Of a stretch of 31,652 nucleotides of DNA, positions 14,802 through 23,893 are shown one piece after another (within the stretch, counting starts at the first letter, position 1; the number at the start of each line of letters is the position of its first letter). The translations under genes were made by a program, and so were the position numbers. The notes beneath the pieces are model-generated. The model saw nothing but the letters and a program-made list of their open reading frames with translations. It was not told the origin of the DNA and did not search any database. The DNA comes from Saprospiraceae bacterium (GTDB lineage: Bacteria > Bacteroidota > Bacteroidia > Chitinophagales > Saprospiraceae), in NCBI GenBank assembly GCA_016715105.1, contig JADKBO010000049.1:1-31652 (forward strand), written 5' to 3'.

Positions 14802-17786
14802 TTAGGTGTACAATAATGGTGAAATGAGATGGACTTTGAAGGTATTTGGTTGACTTTCAAAATTGATTTGTCCTCCGATATTTTTAGCCCTATTACCCAT
14901 GCTTATTAAACCTATGCTCAATCCTTGATCATTGTTTATTACTTCTTCTGCAGTTCCGTCATTCTTTATGATCAGTTCAAATTTTCCACGGTCTTGTTGA
15001 AAGGTAACTTCCACATAAGACGGATTGGCATGTTTGATGATGTTTGTAAGCGCCTCTTTAAAAATTAGAAAAAGTTCTTTTCTGGTCTTGATGTTGAGTT
15101 TTTGTAAGTTATCCAATTTACTTAGAAATTTTATTTCCACCGATCTATTTTGCAATAGGTTATAGGCAAAATCTTTACATCTATCAATGAGGTGTTCTAC
15201 CAAATCATTTCCTGGGTTTACAGACCAAATAGTGTCTCTGACAAGTTGCAGTGCGGCTTTTGTGTCAGCAGCAATACCTTGGAAATCAACATCTTCGCTA
15301 TTTTTATCCAACATTTGAGCTTTCATGCTGATACTAGTCAAGGCAGACCCCAATTGGTCATGTAAATCATGGGCAATGCTTTCTCGCAATTTCTCATAAT
15401 CACTTTTTTGCTTATATCGGGTTAAGGCATAAATACCAATGGCAAGGAATAAACTGCAGTACAATATCAACCGGAAAATAGGCATTTCCGTAAAATATTG
15501 AATACGTTCTATAACGATTTGCTGGTCATATTCTTCCCAATTTCCAGCGATATTTTTGAATTGCAAACGAAGGTTGTATTTCCCTACATCCAAATCATTT
15601 ATGGAAATATAACCTTCTATATCTTGGTATCTCCAATCAGTATCTTCATTGGTTAGTTGAGCCCTGAGTATCAACTTTTCATTACTCGTTCTGTTACCAA
15701 AAGAAAGCCGATGATTTGATTCATGGCTTTTGAGTGTTAATACATTTGGGAATTTTGAAAAGTAAACCAATTTGGTGGTCTTTATATTTCTATCAAAATA
15801 GACCATTTTTTGCAGATAAATTGGATTTGACTTTACATAACTGCTTGCAAACAAGTTTTCTACGTCAACTTTTAAAATGCCGTTGATACTACCAAAATAC
15901 AATCTGGAATCATCTTTAAAATAGGAATATCGATTGAATTCATTGTGATTGATGCCATCAAATACAGTAAATTCTTTGATGGTTTTGAATGTTGAATCCA
16001 TTAAATACAAACCATTAAAGGTAGCTAACCATAAAAAATTGGCGTCGTCAACGAGTACGCTTGCAATGGCATTTGATTTGATACCGACCTGATCATTGAC
16101 TTGTTTGAATGTATTTGCAGCTGTATTTAAAACAAAAAGACCATTATGTGCAGATCCTATGAAAACCAAGTTTTTATCTTGGGAAATATGATAAATTTCA
16201 TCATTACCAATCGCTGAAACCAGATTTTTATATTCAGGAATGGGCTTTTTGTCTTGGCTTAATACTTGTAAGCCATTTTTACTTCCTATAAAAAACAAGT
16301 CATCAATTTGTCGAATATAAAAATTGGCAGCATTTTGTTTAGTGATAATATTGGCGAATTGTTCCGTTGTAATATCAAACTCTGCAATACCTATAGAATC
16401 TGATAAAAAACCGCAGGTGATGACCCTGTTATTTGATCCCATCGTCATACTCTGAATCCTACCAGGTGCTTGGTAAACCGTTGATTTCCCTGTTGTGGGG
16501 TTGACTGAAATCAGGTAATTTTGGGCAGCATCTCCACACGATGCAATAAATAATCTGTCCAGAATCTTTGCGTATAAAAGGTCATTGGTACACTTCAAAA
16601 ATATCTGACTTCCATTTTGGTCAACTAATTTCAGCGTATCTAATTGACCAGTGTTGGGCTTGTATCTATAAATGGAATTTATTTCTCTTGCCAAGTAGAT
16701 GTCATCATCCACCTTCACGATCCCGCGCATGCTGAAACCATCTTCTAGATATTTATCATTTTTAAGCGTTTTTGAAAGCAGATTTGTAAAAATTTGTTTT
16801 GGAAAAGAAATATGACGCAAGCCAAAATAACCTCCAATAGTTACTTGATTCATGAAGTTTTTTCCAGCAAACGTTTGTAGTGTTTTATCTTCAAGCACGA
16901 AATCATCAGGGATACACCTATCGCGAATTCCAAACCTTGATAATTTATATAAAAATCCATTTTTGTCACTCCAAGCAACAAGTGCATTTTGAAAATCATC
17001 AAACTTGAGCAGGGCAACAGAAAAATTCTCAATATTGTATAATTGACTGTGAGTCAGTTTTTTTTGAAAGAAGTCCGCTTCATGAATACCGGTAAGATAT
17101 GGGTGTGCAAAAATTATTTTGTCTTGGAATTTTCCAATGCACATCACATTTTTATTAAAAGTATCTTGTGTTTTTGCTTTTAAAGGAATACAATCCAATT
17201 GATTTCCAAATAGATCAAAAACACACAACTTTTCCTCATTGAGATAATAAAGTTTAGTGTTATCAACATAGATGCAAACATTTTGTGGATTTGATACGGA
17301 TGGAAATTTCTTAAATAGATTTAATCTATTTCCATTAGTTTGAAAAATCCGATGTTCTCCATTTTCTATTGATAAAAGATACAGGTCATTTTGATTTTTG
17401 GCAATTTGACGAATTTGATTATTTGGAATGCAATAATCTGAAATGGTGATCATCCCACTGGATGCAATTTGATGTAGACAAGAATCTCCATTTACCAAAA
17501 GCAGTAATTGATTTTTATACTCAATCATTTGAGTCACACTATTTTTTAGTGCAACGCTAGGGGAAATACTTTTGATATTGACCGCCCGATCTGCATCATA
17601 TCGCAGTAATTCTCGCCCACTACCAATCCATGTAAGTTGGTCAGGTCCTTCAAAAACAAATTGAATCTGTCGTTGCGGAATGTTATCAACTTCAGATATT
17701 TTATAGGAAAGGGGAGTTTGAGCAAAAGTAAATATTTGCCAATTTAAAATAAAGATTATACTGAGAAATGCTTTTTTGGAATGCAC
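14802..17786 (-). CDS. Propeller-type sensor histidine kinase (orphan)
   Basis: 994 residues. The N terminus has a signal peptide (ends FTFAQ); residues about 40-690 form a long periplasmic sensor of short beta-repeats, resembling Reg_prop-type two-component propellers (for example NAIASVLVDDANFLWLATFNG and GLYLMDSTFKTIKEF). A Y_Y_Y-like domain follows (NDLDVGKYNLRLQFKNIAGN), then one membrane segment (about 770-790). The cytoplasmic part is a HisKA_3 transmitter with AHDLHDQLGSALTSIS (phospho-acceptor His about 809) and an HATPase domain (KEALTNIIKHANPS, then GLSIGLISMGNRAKNIGG). No receiver or DNA-binding domain is fused and no regulator gene lies beside it. The start is GTG 17786; no ATG or TTG lies in frame between it and the -7 box. 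Confidence 0.9.
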   Translation of the reverse strand: MHSKKAFLSIIFILNWQIFTFAQTPLSYKISEVDNIPQRQIQFVFEGPDQLTWIGSGRELLRYDADRAVNIKSISPSVALKNSVTQMIEYKNQLLLLVNGDSCLHQIASSGMITISDYCIPNNQIRQIAKNQNDLYLLSIENGEHRIFQTNGNRLNLFKKFPSVSNPQNVCIYVDNTKLYYLNEEKLCVFDLFGNQLDCIPLKAKTQDTFNKNVMCIGKFQDKIIFAHPYLTGIHEADFFQKKLTHSQLYNIENFSVALLKFDDFQNALVAWSDKNGFLYKLSRFGIRDRCIPDDFVLEDKTLQTFAGKNFMNQVTIGGYFGLRHISFPKQIFTNLLSKTLKNDKYLEDGFSMRGIVKVDDDIYLAREINSIYRYKPNTGQLDTLKLVDQNGSQIFLKCTNDLLYAKILDRLFIASCGDAAQNYLISVNPTTGKSTVYQAPGRIQSMTMGSNNRVITCGFLSDSIGIAEFDITTEQFANIITKQNAANFYIRQIDDLFFIGSKNGLQVLSQDKKPIPEYKNLVSAIGNDEIYHISQDKNLVFIGSAHNGLFVLNTAANTFKQVNDQVGIKSNAIASVLVDDANFLWLATFNGLYLMDSTFKTIKEFTVFDGINHNEFNRYSYFKDDSRLYFGSINGILKVDVENLFASSYVKSNPIYLQKMVYFDRNIKTTKLVYFSKFPNVLTLKSHESNHRLSFGNRTSNEKLILRAQLTNEDTDWRYQDIEGYISINDLDVGKYNLRLQFKNIAGNWEEYDQQIVIERIQYFTEMPIFRLILYCSLFLAIGIYALTRYKQKSDYEKLRESIAHDLHDQLGSALTSISMKAQMLDKNSEDVDFQGIAADTKAALQLVRDTIWSVNPGNDLVEHLIDRCKDFAYNLLQNRSVEIKFLSKLDNLQKLNIKTRKELFLIFKEALTNIIKHANPSYVEVTFQQDRGKFELIIKNDGTAEEVINNDQGLSIGLISMGNRAKNIGGQINFESQPNTFKVHLISPLLYT

Positions 17787-17805
17787 GTGGTCATCTTTGG
17801 ATTCA

Positions 17806-17813
17806 CAAATTTA
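17806..17813 (-). promoter_or_regulatory. -7 box of the propeller kinase gene
   Basis: Perfect TAAATTTG on the minus strand; predicted leader of about 16 nt to GTG 17786. Confidence 0.5.
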
Positions 17814-17952
17814 ATTTTTTTTCTCCACAAGACGAAAAACAGAAATTTGAAAGAGAGCTGCCTGAATATTGTTGTAAACCAGACCCAATATTTTGTGCTT
17901 TTCACAGCTTGAAGGAGGTCATTCCTATTTCTTACTTCCAAGTAATATTAGA

Positions 17953-19023
17953 TTATAGCCATTTTCTTTTTTTAAACCAAAGTACCATAGATACTACCAT
18001 TACAATCATCACACCCCAAGTGATGGGGTATGCATATTCATATTTTAGTTCTGGCATGTGTTCAAAATTCATACCGTATACACCGACAATAAAAGTTATG
18101 GGTATAAATATTGAAGTAATGATGGTCAGAAATTCCATGACCTTATTGGTCTTAAGACTGATCATCGACAAGTACATGTCTCTTTGATTAGCATTGAGTT
18201 CACGCATGATGTCTACATTCTCTATGACTTGCTCAATGTGATCTTGAAGATCATTAAAATATTTAAAATTGTCTTTATTTATAAGTCCGCTATCACTTCT
18301 CAATATTTTGTACACAGCTTCCTTGGTAGGATAAATATGTTTACGCAAATTGATCAACTCATATTTAATATCTTGGATAATTTGGAGGTGTTCATCTTTT
18401 GGAGTTTCCAATATCTTGAGTTCAGTGTCTTCTGTTTTTGCATTAAATGATTCCAATAATTCCAGGTATGTATCTACGATCACGTCCAATAATGCAAATG
18501 TCAAATAATCCGCTCCTTTCTGTCTCACTTTCTTTGTTTTGTCCTCTAAGCGATCACGAATGAGGTCAAAGACATCACCAGGTTTTTCTTGAAATGACAA
18601 AACAAAATTTTTGCCAAGGATAAAACTTACTTGTTCATCATCCACATTCAAAAATACCCCGTCATGTTTGAGTTCCAACATTTTTAGCGTAAAGAAAATA
18701 TAGTTATCAAATTCGTCACTTTTAGGTCTTTGGAAAGTGTTTAGTAAGTCTTCGATTGTTAGCGGATGGACACCAAAATATTTACAAATTTGATCAACCA
18801 CATCGACTTCATGAATGGCATTGATGTTAAACCAATGATTTTTTGTTGGGTCAATTGTTGATAAATTATTTAGATCAAACTGTTTATCGACGTGGACACT
18901 TTCACAATCATAGGAAATCAACTCAATCCCAGTTTCATGACTTCTTTCTTTGCCGATATATACCGAAGATCCTGGTGGTAAACCTTTTTTTGATATTCTC
19001 TTCTTATTAGATTTTTTCTTCAT
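17953..19023 (-). CDS. corA: CorA family magnesium/cobalt transporter
   Basis: 356 residues forming a pentameric inner membrane channel for Mg2+ (and Co2+/Ni2+). The long N-terminal cytoplasmic funnel runs to about residue 295. Two C-terminal membrane helices follow (about 298-316 and 331-350), and the diagnostic GMN motif is at 317-319 in VYGMNFEHMPEL. The N-terminal tail MKKKSNKKRISKKG is very basic. The positive C terminus FKKRKWL is typical. ATG 19023 follows a perfect -7 box by 25 nt. It is divergent from the DUF3810 gene and lies 166 nt before the propeller kinase on the same strand. Confidence 0.95.
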   Translation of the reverse strand: MKKKSNKKRISKKGLPPGSSVYIGKERSHETGIELISYDCESVHVDKQFDLNNLSTIDPTKNHWFNINAIHEVDVVDQICKYFGVHPLTIEDLLNTFQRPKSDEFDNYIFFTLKMLELKHDGVFLNVDDEQVSFILGKNFVLSFQEKPGDVFDLIRDRLEDKTKKVRQKGADYLTFALLDVIVDTYLELLESFNAKTEDTELKILETPKDEHLQIIQDIKYELINLRKHIYPTKEAVYKILRSDSGLINKDNFKYFNDLQDHIEQVIENVDIMRELNANQRDMYLSMISLKTNKVMEFLTIITSIFIPITFIVGVYGMNFEHMPELKYEYAYPITWGVMIVMVVSMVLWFKKRKWL

Positions 19024-19048
19024 ATGACAAGAGTTTCTTGAATCAAAC

Positions 19049-19056
19049 CAAAAGTA
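19049..19056 (-). promoter_or_regulatory. -7 box of corA
   Basis: Perfect TACTTTTG on the minus strand; predicted leader about 22 nt. A short inverted repeat (CAAGA-GTT-TCTTG, 19028-19040) lies in that leader. Confidence 0.45.
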
Positions 19057-19219
19057 ATGTATTTGATGGCCTTTGTCGTTTTTGGCATTCAGTTTTATTT
19101 AGGCTTAAAAGTAAATAAAACCTTGGTGACATACTAAATTGGATTATAAAAACATTTAATGCTTCACATTCGAAAAGAAAAAAGAAGTACGTATCTTCAC
19201 ATTGCGCTAAAGGTTATAT

Positions 19220-20374
19220 ATGCAAGGCATATTCAAATTTTTGAAGTCAAATTGGTTTCATTTTACTATATTATTATTGGCAATTTTGACATTTTGCTAT
19301 GGCTATTATGTAGACCCATTGCAGAACGAAAGAATTTTCTTGCGCACCGTTTTTCAATTTCATAGAAGGTTATATGACAATACCTTAGGCCATTTGCCCT
19401 TCGCGTTTGTGTATGTTTTATTTGTTTTGATTTTGGTTTGGCTTGGTAAAGGCATTTATGATACATTCAGATTTATAAGAGAAAGAAAATATCTGACAAT
19501 CATTTTGAGGTTGTTTTCCTCAGCAGGGTTAATTTATTTTTTGTTCTACTTTTCATGGGGATTCAATTATAAAAATAGACCAATACACACCCAACTCAAT
19601 CTTCCTAGAATTGCTGTAGACAGCAATATGGTTTATGCAGATGCTTTACATCTCATCGGTGTCATCAATGCACTTAGGGACTCTTTGAGTTCGGATACTT
19701 GTCATCTATCGGAAATGTTGTACAGCGAAGATACTGAAGATCAATTGAGAACTTCTCTCACACAACTCTTCAAAAAATGGTATTTGCCAATAGGTGGAAA
19801 AGTGCGGGTGAGGGCAATCGCACCGGATGGAATTCTCTTGCGTATAGCAACAGCTGGGATTTATTTACCTTTTGCAATGGAAGGACACATAGATAAAGGG
19901 TTGCCAAAAGTACAATGGCCTTTTGTTATGGCACATGAAATGAGTCATGGTTATGGAATCACAGATGAAGGTGAATGTAATTTTGTGGCTGTTTTGGTTT
20001 GTGCCAATGCTAAAGACCCTTACATACGCTACAGTGGTTTATTGTCATATTGGAGGTATATGGCCAATAGTTTGTTGAGAATTGCTCCAACTTTAGGACA
20101 AAAATTAGTAGACAAAAGGTCCGTTTCCATAAAAAATGATACAGAGTATATCAAATTGAAGCTCAACAGCTATCCCGACTACTTACCAGTGGTGAGAGAT
20201 CAAATCTATGATGCATATTTAAAGAAAAATGGAGTTGCATCTGGAATTGAAAGTTATGGTACGGTCATCAATTTGATGCAAAGGTGGCAATTCTCATTTC
20301 ACAACAGAGATCTATACGAAGAACTCTATGGCTCGGCAAGTTTTACAGGTGAAGATCAGAAAAAGAAAAAATAA
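19220..20374 (+). CDS. DUF3810 membrane protein with a zinc-protease-like motif
   Basis: 384 residues. Three membrane segments near the N terminus: about 14-30 (FTILLLAILTFCYGYY), 60-78 (FAFVYVLFVLILVWLG) and 92-113 (LRLFSSAGLIYFLFYFSWGF). The large soluble domain holds HEMSH (239-243) followed by GYGITDEGECNF, a HExxH zinc motif with a downstream Glu, typical of DUF3810. The family is confined mainly to Bacteroidota and to some Firmicutes and has no confirmed substrate; peptidase activity is inferred. ATG 19220 is preceded by a weak -7 box (TATCTTCA, 19192-19199). Its C-terminal tail ends in a lysine-rich stretch. Confidence 0.88.
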   Translation: MQGIFKFLKSNWFHFTILLLAILTFCYGYYVDPLQNERIFLRTVFQFHRRLYDNTLGHLPFAFVYVLFVLILVWLGKGIYDTFRFIRERKYLTIILRLFSSAGLIYFLFYFSWGFNYKNRPIHTQLNLPRIAVDSNMVYADALHLIGVINALRDSLSSDTCHLSEMLYSEDTEDQLRTSLTQLFKKWYLPIGGKVRVRAIAPDGILLRIATAGIYLPFAMEGHIDKGLPKVQWPFVMAHEMSHGYGITDEGECNFVAVLVCANAKDPYIRYSGLLSYWRYMANSLLRIAPTLGQKLVDKRSVSIKNDTEYIKLKLNSYPDYLPVVRDQIYDAYLKKNGVASGIESYGTVINLMQRWQFSFHNRDLYEELYGSASFTGEDQKKKK

Positions 20375-20392
20375 TCTTTTGAGTTTTCCCAA

Positions 20393-20719
20393 TTATTTTG
20401 TCCAAATGGTATCCCAGGTTGTGGCATACTTTTCAATACAAGCTGGTTGTACGCAAAAACCGCAAAACCAACAAACAGTATCACAACTAGTGTTGACAAT
20501 CACTTCAGGGCCGTCAAAATATCTTGCATTTGTATTCAACCAATAATGATTTTCTCCGTCTATAATCTGACTTTGTACTGAAACGATGGTATTGAATGGA
20601 CCTGTACCTTTATTGATTATCTCTTCAATGCACTGAGGTAGTTCCTTGTTTATCTCACTTTTATCACAAGCGGAAAGCAAAAACAAAATAAATGAAAAAA
20701 ATACTCCACATTTAAGCAT
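20393..20719 (-). CDS. Cys-rich lipoprotein, function unknown
   Basis: About 108 residues from ATG 20719 (MLKCGVFFSFILFLLSACDKSE). The lipobox LSAC marks an outer membrane lipoprotein; the in-frame ATG 20749 would add ten residues ahead of the signal peptide. The mature part begins with ELPQCIEEIINKGTGPFN and ends in a Cys cluster VCWFCGFCVQPACIEKY, seven Cys in all after the lipid Cys counting CIEE and TSCDT. The layout, with a CI-EII start and a Cys-rich end, recalls the DUF6970 group, but I cannot confirm it. It is convergent with the DUF3810 gene (18-nt gap). Confidence 0.65.
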   Translation of the reverse strand: MLKCGVFFSFILFLLSACDKSEINKELPQCIEEIINKGTGPFNTIVSVQSQIIDGENHYWLNTNARYFDGPEVIVNTSCDTVCWFCGFCVQPACIEKYATTWDTIWTK

Positions 20720-20789
20720 GATGATCTTATTTGTTAATATATAATTCATAAGACGTCGAAACCATACGAATATGTTTGCAGTAAAAGAA

Positions 20790-21455
20790 TTATAAATTCA
20801 AAATTAAATTCAAAAGCGCTTGATTACTATTCTCGACCGCTTCATGAATCGCCCAGTTTGCCTTATTGCGAGGTTCTACAAAATTGCTTAGCCCCCTTAT
20901 TTGCAAAAATTGAATATCTAAACATTTGCAAGCATAGGCAAAACCAAATCCTTCCATGGTTTCCAAATCTGCAGTCCCACTTCTTTTTTCAACAGTTGAA
21001 AGGCAACCACTCACAGTATTGACAGAATTAGCCGAAACTTTAGGCAAATTGGTAGCAAATTTTGATTTGTCATTGACAAGCCAACCATCAGTAAAGGGGA
21101 AAACATTGGCATCTTCCAATTCTAAGTCGTACATAGATATGATTTTTCCTTCAGGATCTTCTGCGCCGAGGTCAATCATTTTGTCTTTGAAGACTTCAAA
21201 AACACCACCCAACTTCAAATCTCTGTTGTAACTGCCAGCCAAACCTATATTTATGGCCAAGTCAATATTTTTAATCGATGGATAAGTTGCCAATGCAAAA
21301 GCAGTTTTTGTGCTTCCTATTCCCGTGGTGAGTGGAAAAATGGAATGCCCATTCAACTCATATTCGAAAAAAGATTTTTTATTTCCCGATGCTTGCAAGG
21401 AATTCAAAAAAGGACTTATTTCCAATTCTGTGGCGGCTACAACAAGTATTTTCAT
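20790..21455 (-). CDS. mqnB: Futalosine hydrolase
   Basis: 221 residues of the nucleoside phosphorylase / MTA-SAH nucleosidase fold. It splits futalosine into dehypoxanthinyl futalosine and hypoxanthine in the menaquinone pathway that starts from chorismate via futalosine. Visible features: MKILVVAATELEISPF, the GIGSTKTAFALAT loop, INIGLAGSY, and the active-site DLETMEGFGFAYAC with the base-binding Glu and Met. RGLSNFVEPRNKANW near the C terminus is the MqnB-like segment that differs from ordinary MTA/SAH nucleosidases. Starts 24 nt after the UbiX-type gene, so the two are probably one operon. Confidence 0.88.
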   Translation of the reverse strand: MKILVVAATELEISPFLNSLQASGNKKSFFEYELNGHSIFPLTTGIGSTKTAFALATYPSIKNIDLAINIGLAGSYNRDLKLGGVFEVFKDKMIDLGAEDPEGKIISMYDLELEDANVFPFTDGWLVNDKSKFATNLPKVSANSVNTVSGCLSTVEKRSGTADLETMEGFGFAYACKCLDIQFLQIRGLSNFVEPRNKANWAIHEAVENSNQALLNLILNL

Positions 21456-21479
21456 TTCAAAAATTAAATATTTAAGTGA

Positions 21480-22037
21480 TTACTCTCCCCATCTTTTGGA
21501 ATTACTTTGAGGTAGATCAATGAGGTCAAGGATCCGATCTACAACAGAGTCCACAACATCATCAATGGTCTTGGGATGGTTATAGAAAGACGGAGTTGCC
21601 GGACAAATAATGCCTCCAGCCAAAGTTATTTTTTCCATGTTTTGGATGTGGATCAAGTTAATGGGACTTTCTCTGGGAACTACAACCAACTTACGTCTCT
21701 CTTTGAGCATAACATCTGCCGATCTGGTCATTAAATCATTGGAAATACCCATGGCAATGCGGGCAAGTGTTCCCATGGAGCACGGGCAAACTACCATCGC
21801 TTCGTATCGCGCAGATCCAGAAGCAAAAGGAGCAAAAAAGTCTTTACTTCCGTATAATTTAATGCTTGTATATGCAGATAGGTCGAAATTCCCAATTTCC
21901 AACTCCCAATTGGTAATGGCATTGTCACTTGCAATGACACCAATTTGGATCTCTGGATTACTACCCACTTTGTCCAAAAATCTTTTAGCATAGATTGCGC
22001 CACTGCTTCCACCAATTCCTAAAACGATCTTCTTCAT
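21480..22037 (-). CDS. ubiX: UbiX-type flavin prenyltransferase
   Basis: 185 residues from ATG 22037 (MKKIVLGIGGSSGAIYAKRF). It attaches a dimethylallyl group to FMN to give prenyl-FMN, the cofactor of UbiD-type decarboxylases. The FMN motif GGSSGAIYAK is at the N terminus; VVCPCSMGTLARIAMGISNDL and the ERRKLVVVPRESPI segment are the classic UbiX signature. ICPATPSFYNHPKTIDD matches the C-terminal part. A TTG at 22058 would be in frame but overlaps the perfect -7 box. Being upstream of mqnB suggests the decarboxylation arm of futalosine-dependent menaquinone synthesis, where a UbiD/UbiX pair acts. No ubiD lies in this window. Confidence 0.93.
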   Translation of the reverse strand: MKKIVLGIGGSSGAIYAKRFLDKVGSNPEIQIGVIASDNAITNWELEIGNFDLSAYTSIKLYGSKDFFAPFASGSARYEAMVVCPCSMGTLARIAMGISNDLMTRSADVMLKERRKLVVVPRESPINLIHIQNMEKITLAGGIICPATPSFYNHPKTIDDVVDSVVDRILDLIDLPQSNSKRWGE

Positions 22038-22055
22038 GCCTTGTGTAAATTGTTC

Positions 22056-22063
22056 CAAAGGTA
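22056..22063 (-). promoter_or_regulatory. -7 box of ubiX-mqnB
   Basis: Perfect TACCTTTG on the minus strand, about 15 nt of predicted leader to ATG 22037. It faces the folD promoter about 75 nt away. Confidence 0.5.
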
Positions 22064-22137
22064 AACTCTAAATACAAAATATGGTTTATGAGTTGAAAAT
22101 ATAGTCGACCGAAAAACTCCACTGTTCTAAAATTAGC

Positions 22138-22145
22138 TACTTTTG
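22138..22145 (+). promoter_or_regulatory. -7 box of folD-prmA
   Basis: Perfect TACTTTTG followed by C; predicted leader of about 50 nt to ATG 22199, longer than for the other genes here. Confidence 0.5.
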
Positions 22146-22198
22146 CAGACCTTGTTAGTTCTTTTAAATGGGCCGACAATCCATTAAAATAAAATAAT

Positions 22199-23077
22199 AT
22201 GATATTACTAGACGGTAAAAAATTATCGGGAGAAATTCGAGACGAACTAAAAATAAAAGTCGATTTACTTAAGGCTGCAGGAAGCAAGGTGCCTCATTTG
22301 GCAGCTGTTTTGGTCGGTGAAAATCCCGCAAGCAAGGCTTACGTCGGTAATAAAATCAGGTTTTGTGAAGAAGTAGGTTATAAATCAACTTTAATCTCAG
22401 CCTCTACGGATATAACCCAGACAGAACTACTAGATATCATCATACAACTCAATGAGGATGAAGATATTGATGGTTATATTGTGCAACTCCCTTTGCCCAA
22501 ACACATTGATGAAGCAACCATCAATCTAGCCATAGATCACAGAAAAGACGTAGATGGTTTCCATCCTATGAATTTTGGTAGAATGGCTGAAGGAATGACT
22601 TCTTATCTACCTGCCACTCCTGCTGGAATCATGGAAATACTATCGCGTTATAACATTGATACAGATGGGAAACACTGTGTGGTTGTAGGCAGGAGCAACA
22701 TAGTTGGGACGCCGATGAGTATTCTGCTTTCCAGAAAAGGAAATCCGGGTAATTGCACGGTGACGCTTACGCACAGCCGCACAAAAGACATCAAAGCGGA
22801 ATTATTACGAGCAGATATCGTCATTGCAGCCATTGGAATTCCAGAATTCATCAAAGGAGATATGATCAAAGAAGGCGCAGTGGTCATTGATGTCGGTATC
22901 AATAGGGTAGAGGATAGTTCCAGAAAGTCGGGTTATAAACTCGTTGGGGATGTAGCTTTTGATGAGGTGTCGCCAAAAGCTTCTGCCATCACGCCCGTGC
23001 CTGGAGGCGTTGGACCTATGACGGTCACTGCATTGATGCTCAATACTTTCAAAGCCGCAACAAAAGAAATATACTAA
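22199..23077 (+). CDS. folD: Methylenetetrahydrofolate dehydrogenase / cyclohydrolase
   Basis: 292 residues. Interconverts 5,10-methylene- and 10-formyl-tetrahydrofolate with NADP, giving the formyl donor for purine synthesis and initiator tRNA. Signature 1 is SKAYVGNKIRFCEEVGY (catalytic Tyr and Lys) and signature 2 is PVPGGVGPMTV near the end. DGYIVQLPLPKHID, KDVDGFHPMNFG and the dinucleotide loop VVVGRSNIVGTPMSILL are all in place. Normal length. Ends TAA at 23075-23077, overlapping the ATG of prmA by one base (TAATG), so translation is coupled. Confidence 0.97.
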   Translation: MILLDGKKLSGEIRDELKIKVDLLKAAGSKVPHLAAVLVGENPASKAYVGNKIRFCEEVGYKSTLISASTDITQTELLDIIIQLNEDEDIDGYIVQLPLPKHIDEATINLAIDHRKDVDGFHPMNFGRMAEGMTSYLPATPAGIMEILSRYNIDTDGKHCVVVGRSNIVGTPMSILLSRKGNPGNCTVTLTHSRTKDIKAELLRADIVIAAIGIPEFIKGDMIKEGAVVIDVGINRVEDSSRKSGYKLVGDVAFDEVSPKASAITPVPGGVGPMTVTALMLNTFKAATKEIY

Positions 23078-23883
23078 TGTCAAAATTTTTAAAAGTTTCC
23101 ATCAGCAAAAATGACGAGGTTTTGCTGGCTCACCTGAGTCTACTTCCTTTTGACTCTTTCCAAGAAAATGATAATGGGACCTTGGATGCATACATTGCTG
23201 ATGAAGAATGGACCAGTTTTGTCCAAAATGAGGTTAATGATGTAGCCTCCATGTTTGATGCAAATGTAGAAGTGTCGGAATTGGAAAATAAAAACTGGAA
23301 TGAAGAATGGGAAACCAATTTCACACCAGTTGAGGTCGACGATTTTGTAAGGATTAGAGCAGATTTTCATCCTTCTTTACCGGGCTTTGTGTATGAATTG
23401 ACTATCCACCCCAAAATGGCCTTTGGTACAGGACATCACCAGACAACCTACACCATGATCAAAGCGATGAGAACGCTGGAATTTGAAGGCAAAAATGTCT
23501 TTGATTTCGGTTGTGGAACGGGAGTTTTGGCCATTGTGGCATCAAAAATGGGCGCAAAAGCAATCGATGCAGTTGACATCGAAGATGCCTCTTTCGAAAA
23601 TACCATTGAGAATGCCAAAATCAATGAGTGTAAAAATATTACAACTTACCTTGGAGACTTGAGTATGGTTCCAGTGGTGAAGTATGACGTTATTCTGGCG
23701 AACATTAATAGAAATGTCTTGCTTGCAGATGCAAGTGATTTGGTTGCAAGGTTGATCAATACAGGAGGGGTTTTACTTTTGTCAGGTATTTTGGAAGCCG
23801 ACTTTGATGCTATTCATGAACAATATACCAAATTGGGCTCAAGCTTTCCAAAAGGTTTGGTAAGGAAGGTTGGTTGTGTTTGA
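23077..23883 (+). CDS. prmA: Ribosomal protein L11 methyltransferase
   Basis: 268 residues. Uses S-adenosylmethionine to methylate L11. The N-terminal L11-recognition domain (WNEEWETNFTPVEV, RADFHPS) precedes a Rossmann methyltransferase domain with FGTGHHQTTYTMI, the SAM-binding FDFGCGTGVLAIVASKMGA, and the catalytic-region motif YDVILANINRNVL. Normal length for the Bacteroidota form. The start overlaps the folD stop by one base. It is convergent with the next gene (10-nt gap), and no terminator was seen in that gap. Confidence 0.94.
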   Translation: MSKFLKVSISKNDEVLLAHLSLLPFDSFQENDNGTLDAYIADEEWTSFVQNEVNDVASMFDANVEVSELENKNWNEEWETNFTPVEVDDFVRIRADFHPSLPGFVYELTIHPKMAFGTGHHQTTYTMIKAMRTLEFEGKNVFDFGCGTGVLAIVASKMGAKAIDAVDIEDASFENTIENAKINECKNITTYLGDLSMVPVVKYDVILANINRNVLLADASDLVARLINTGGVLLLSGILEADFDAIHEQYTKLGSSFPKGLVRKVGCV

Positions 23884-23893
23884 TGTTTGAAAA

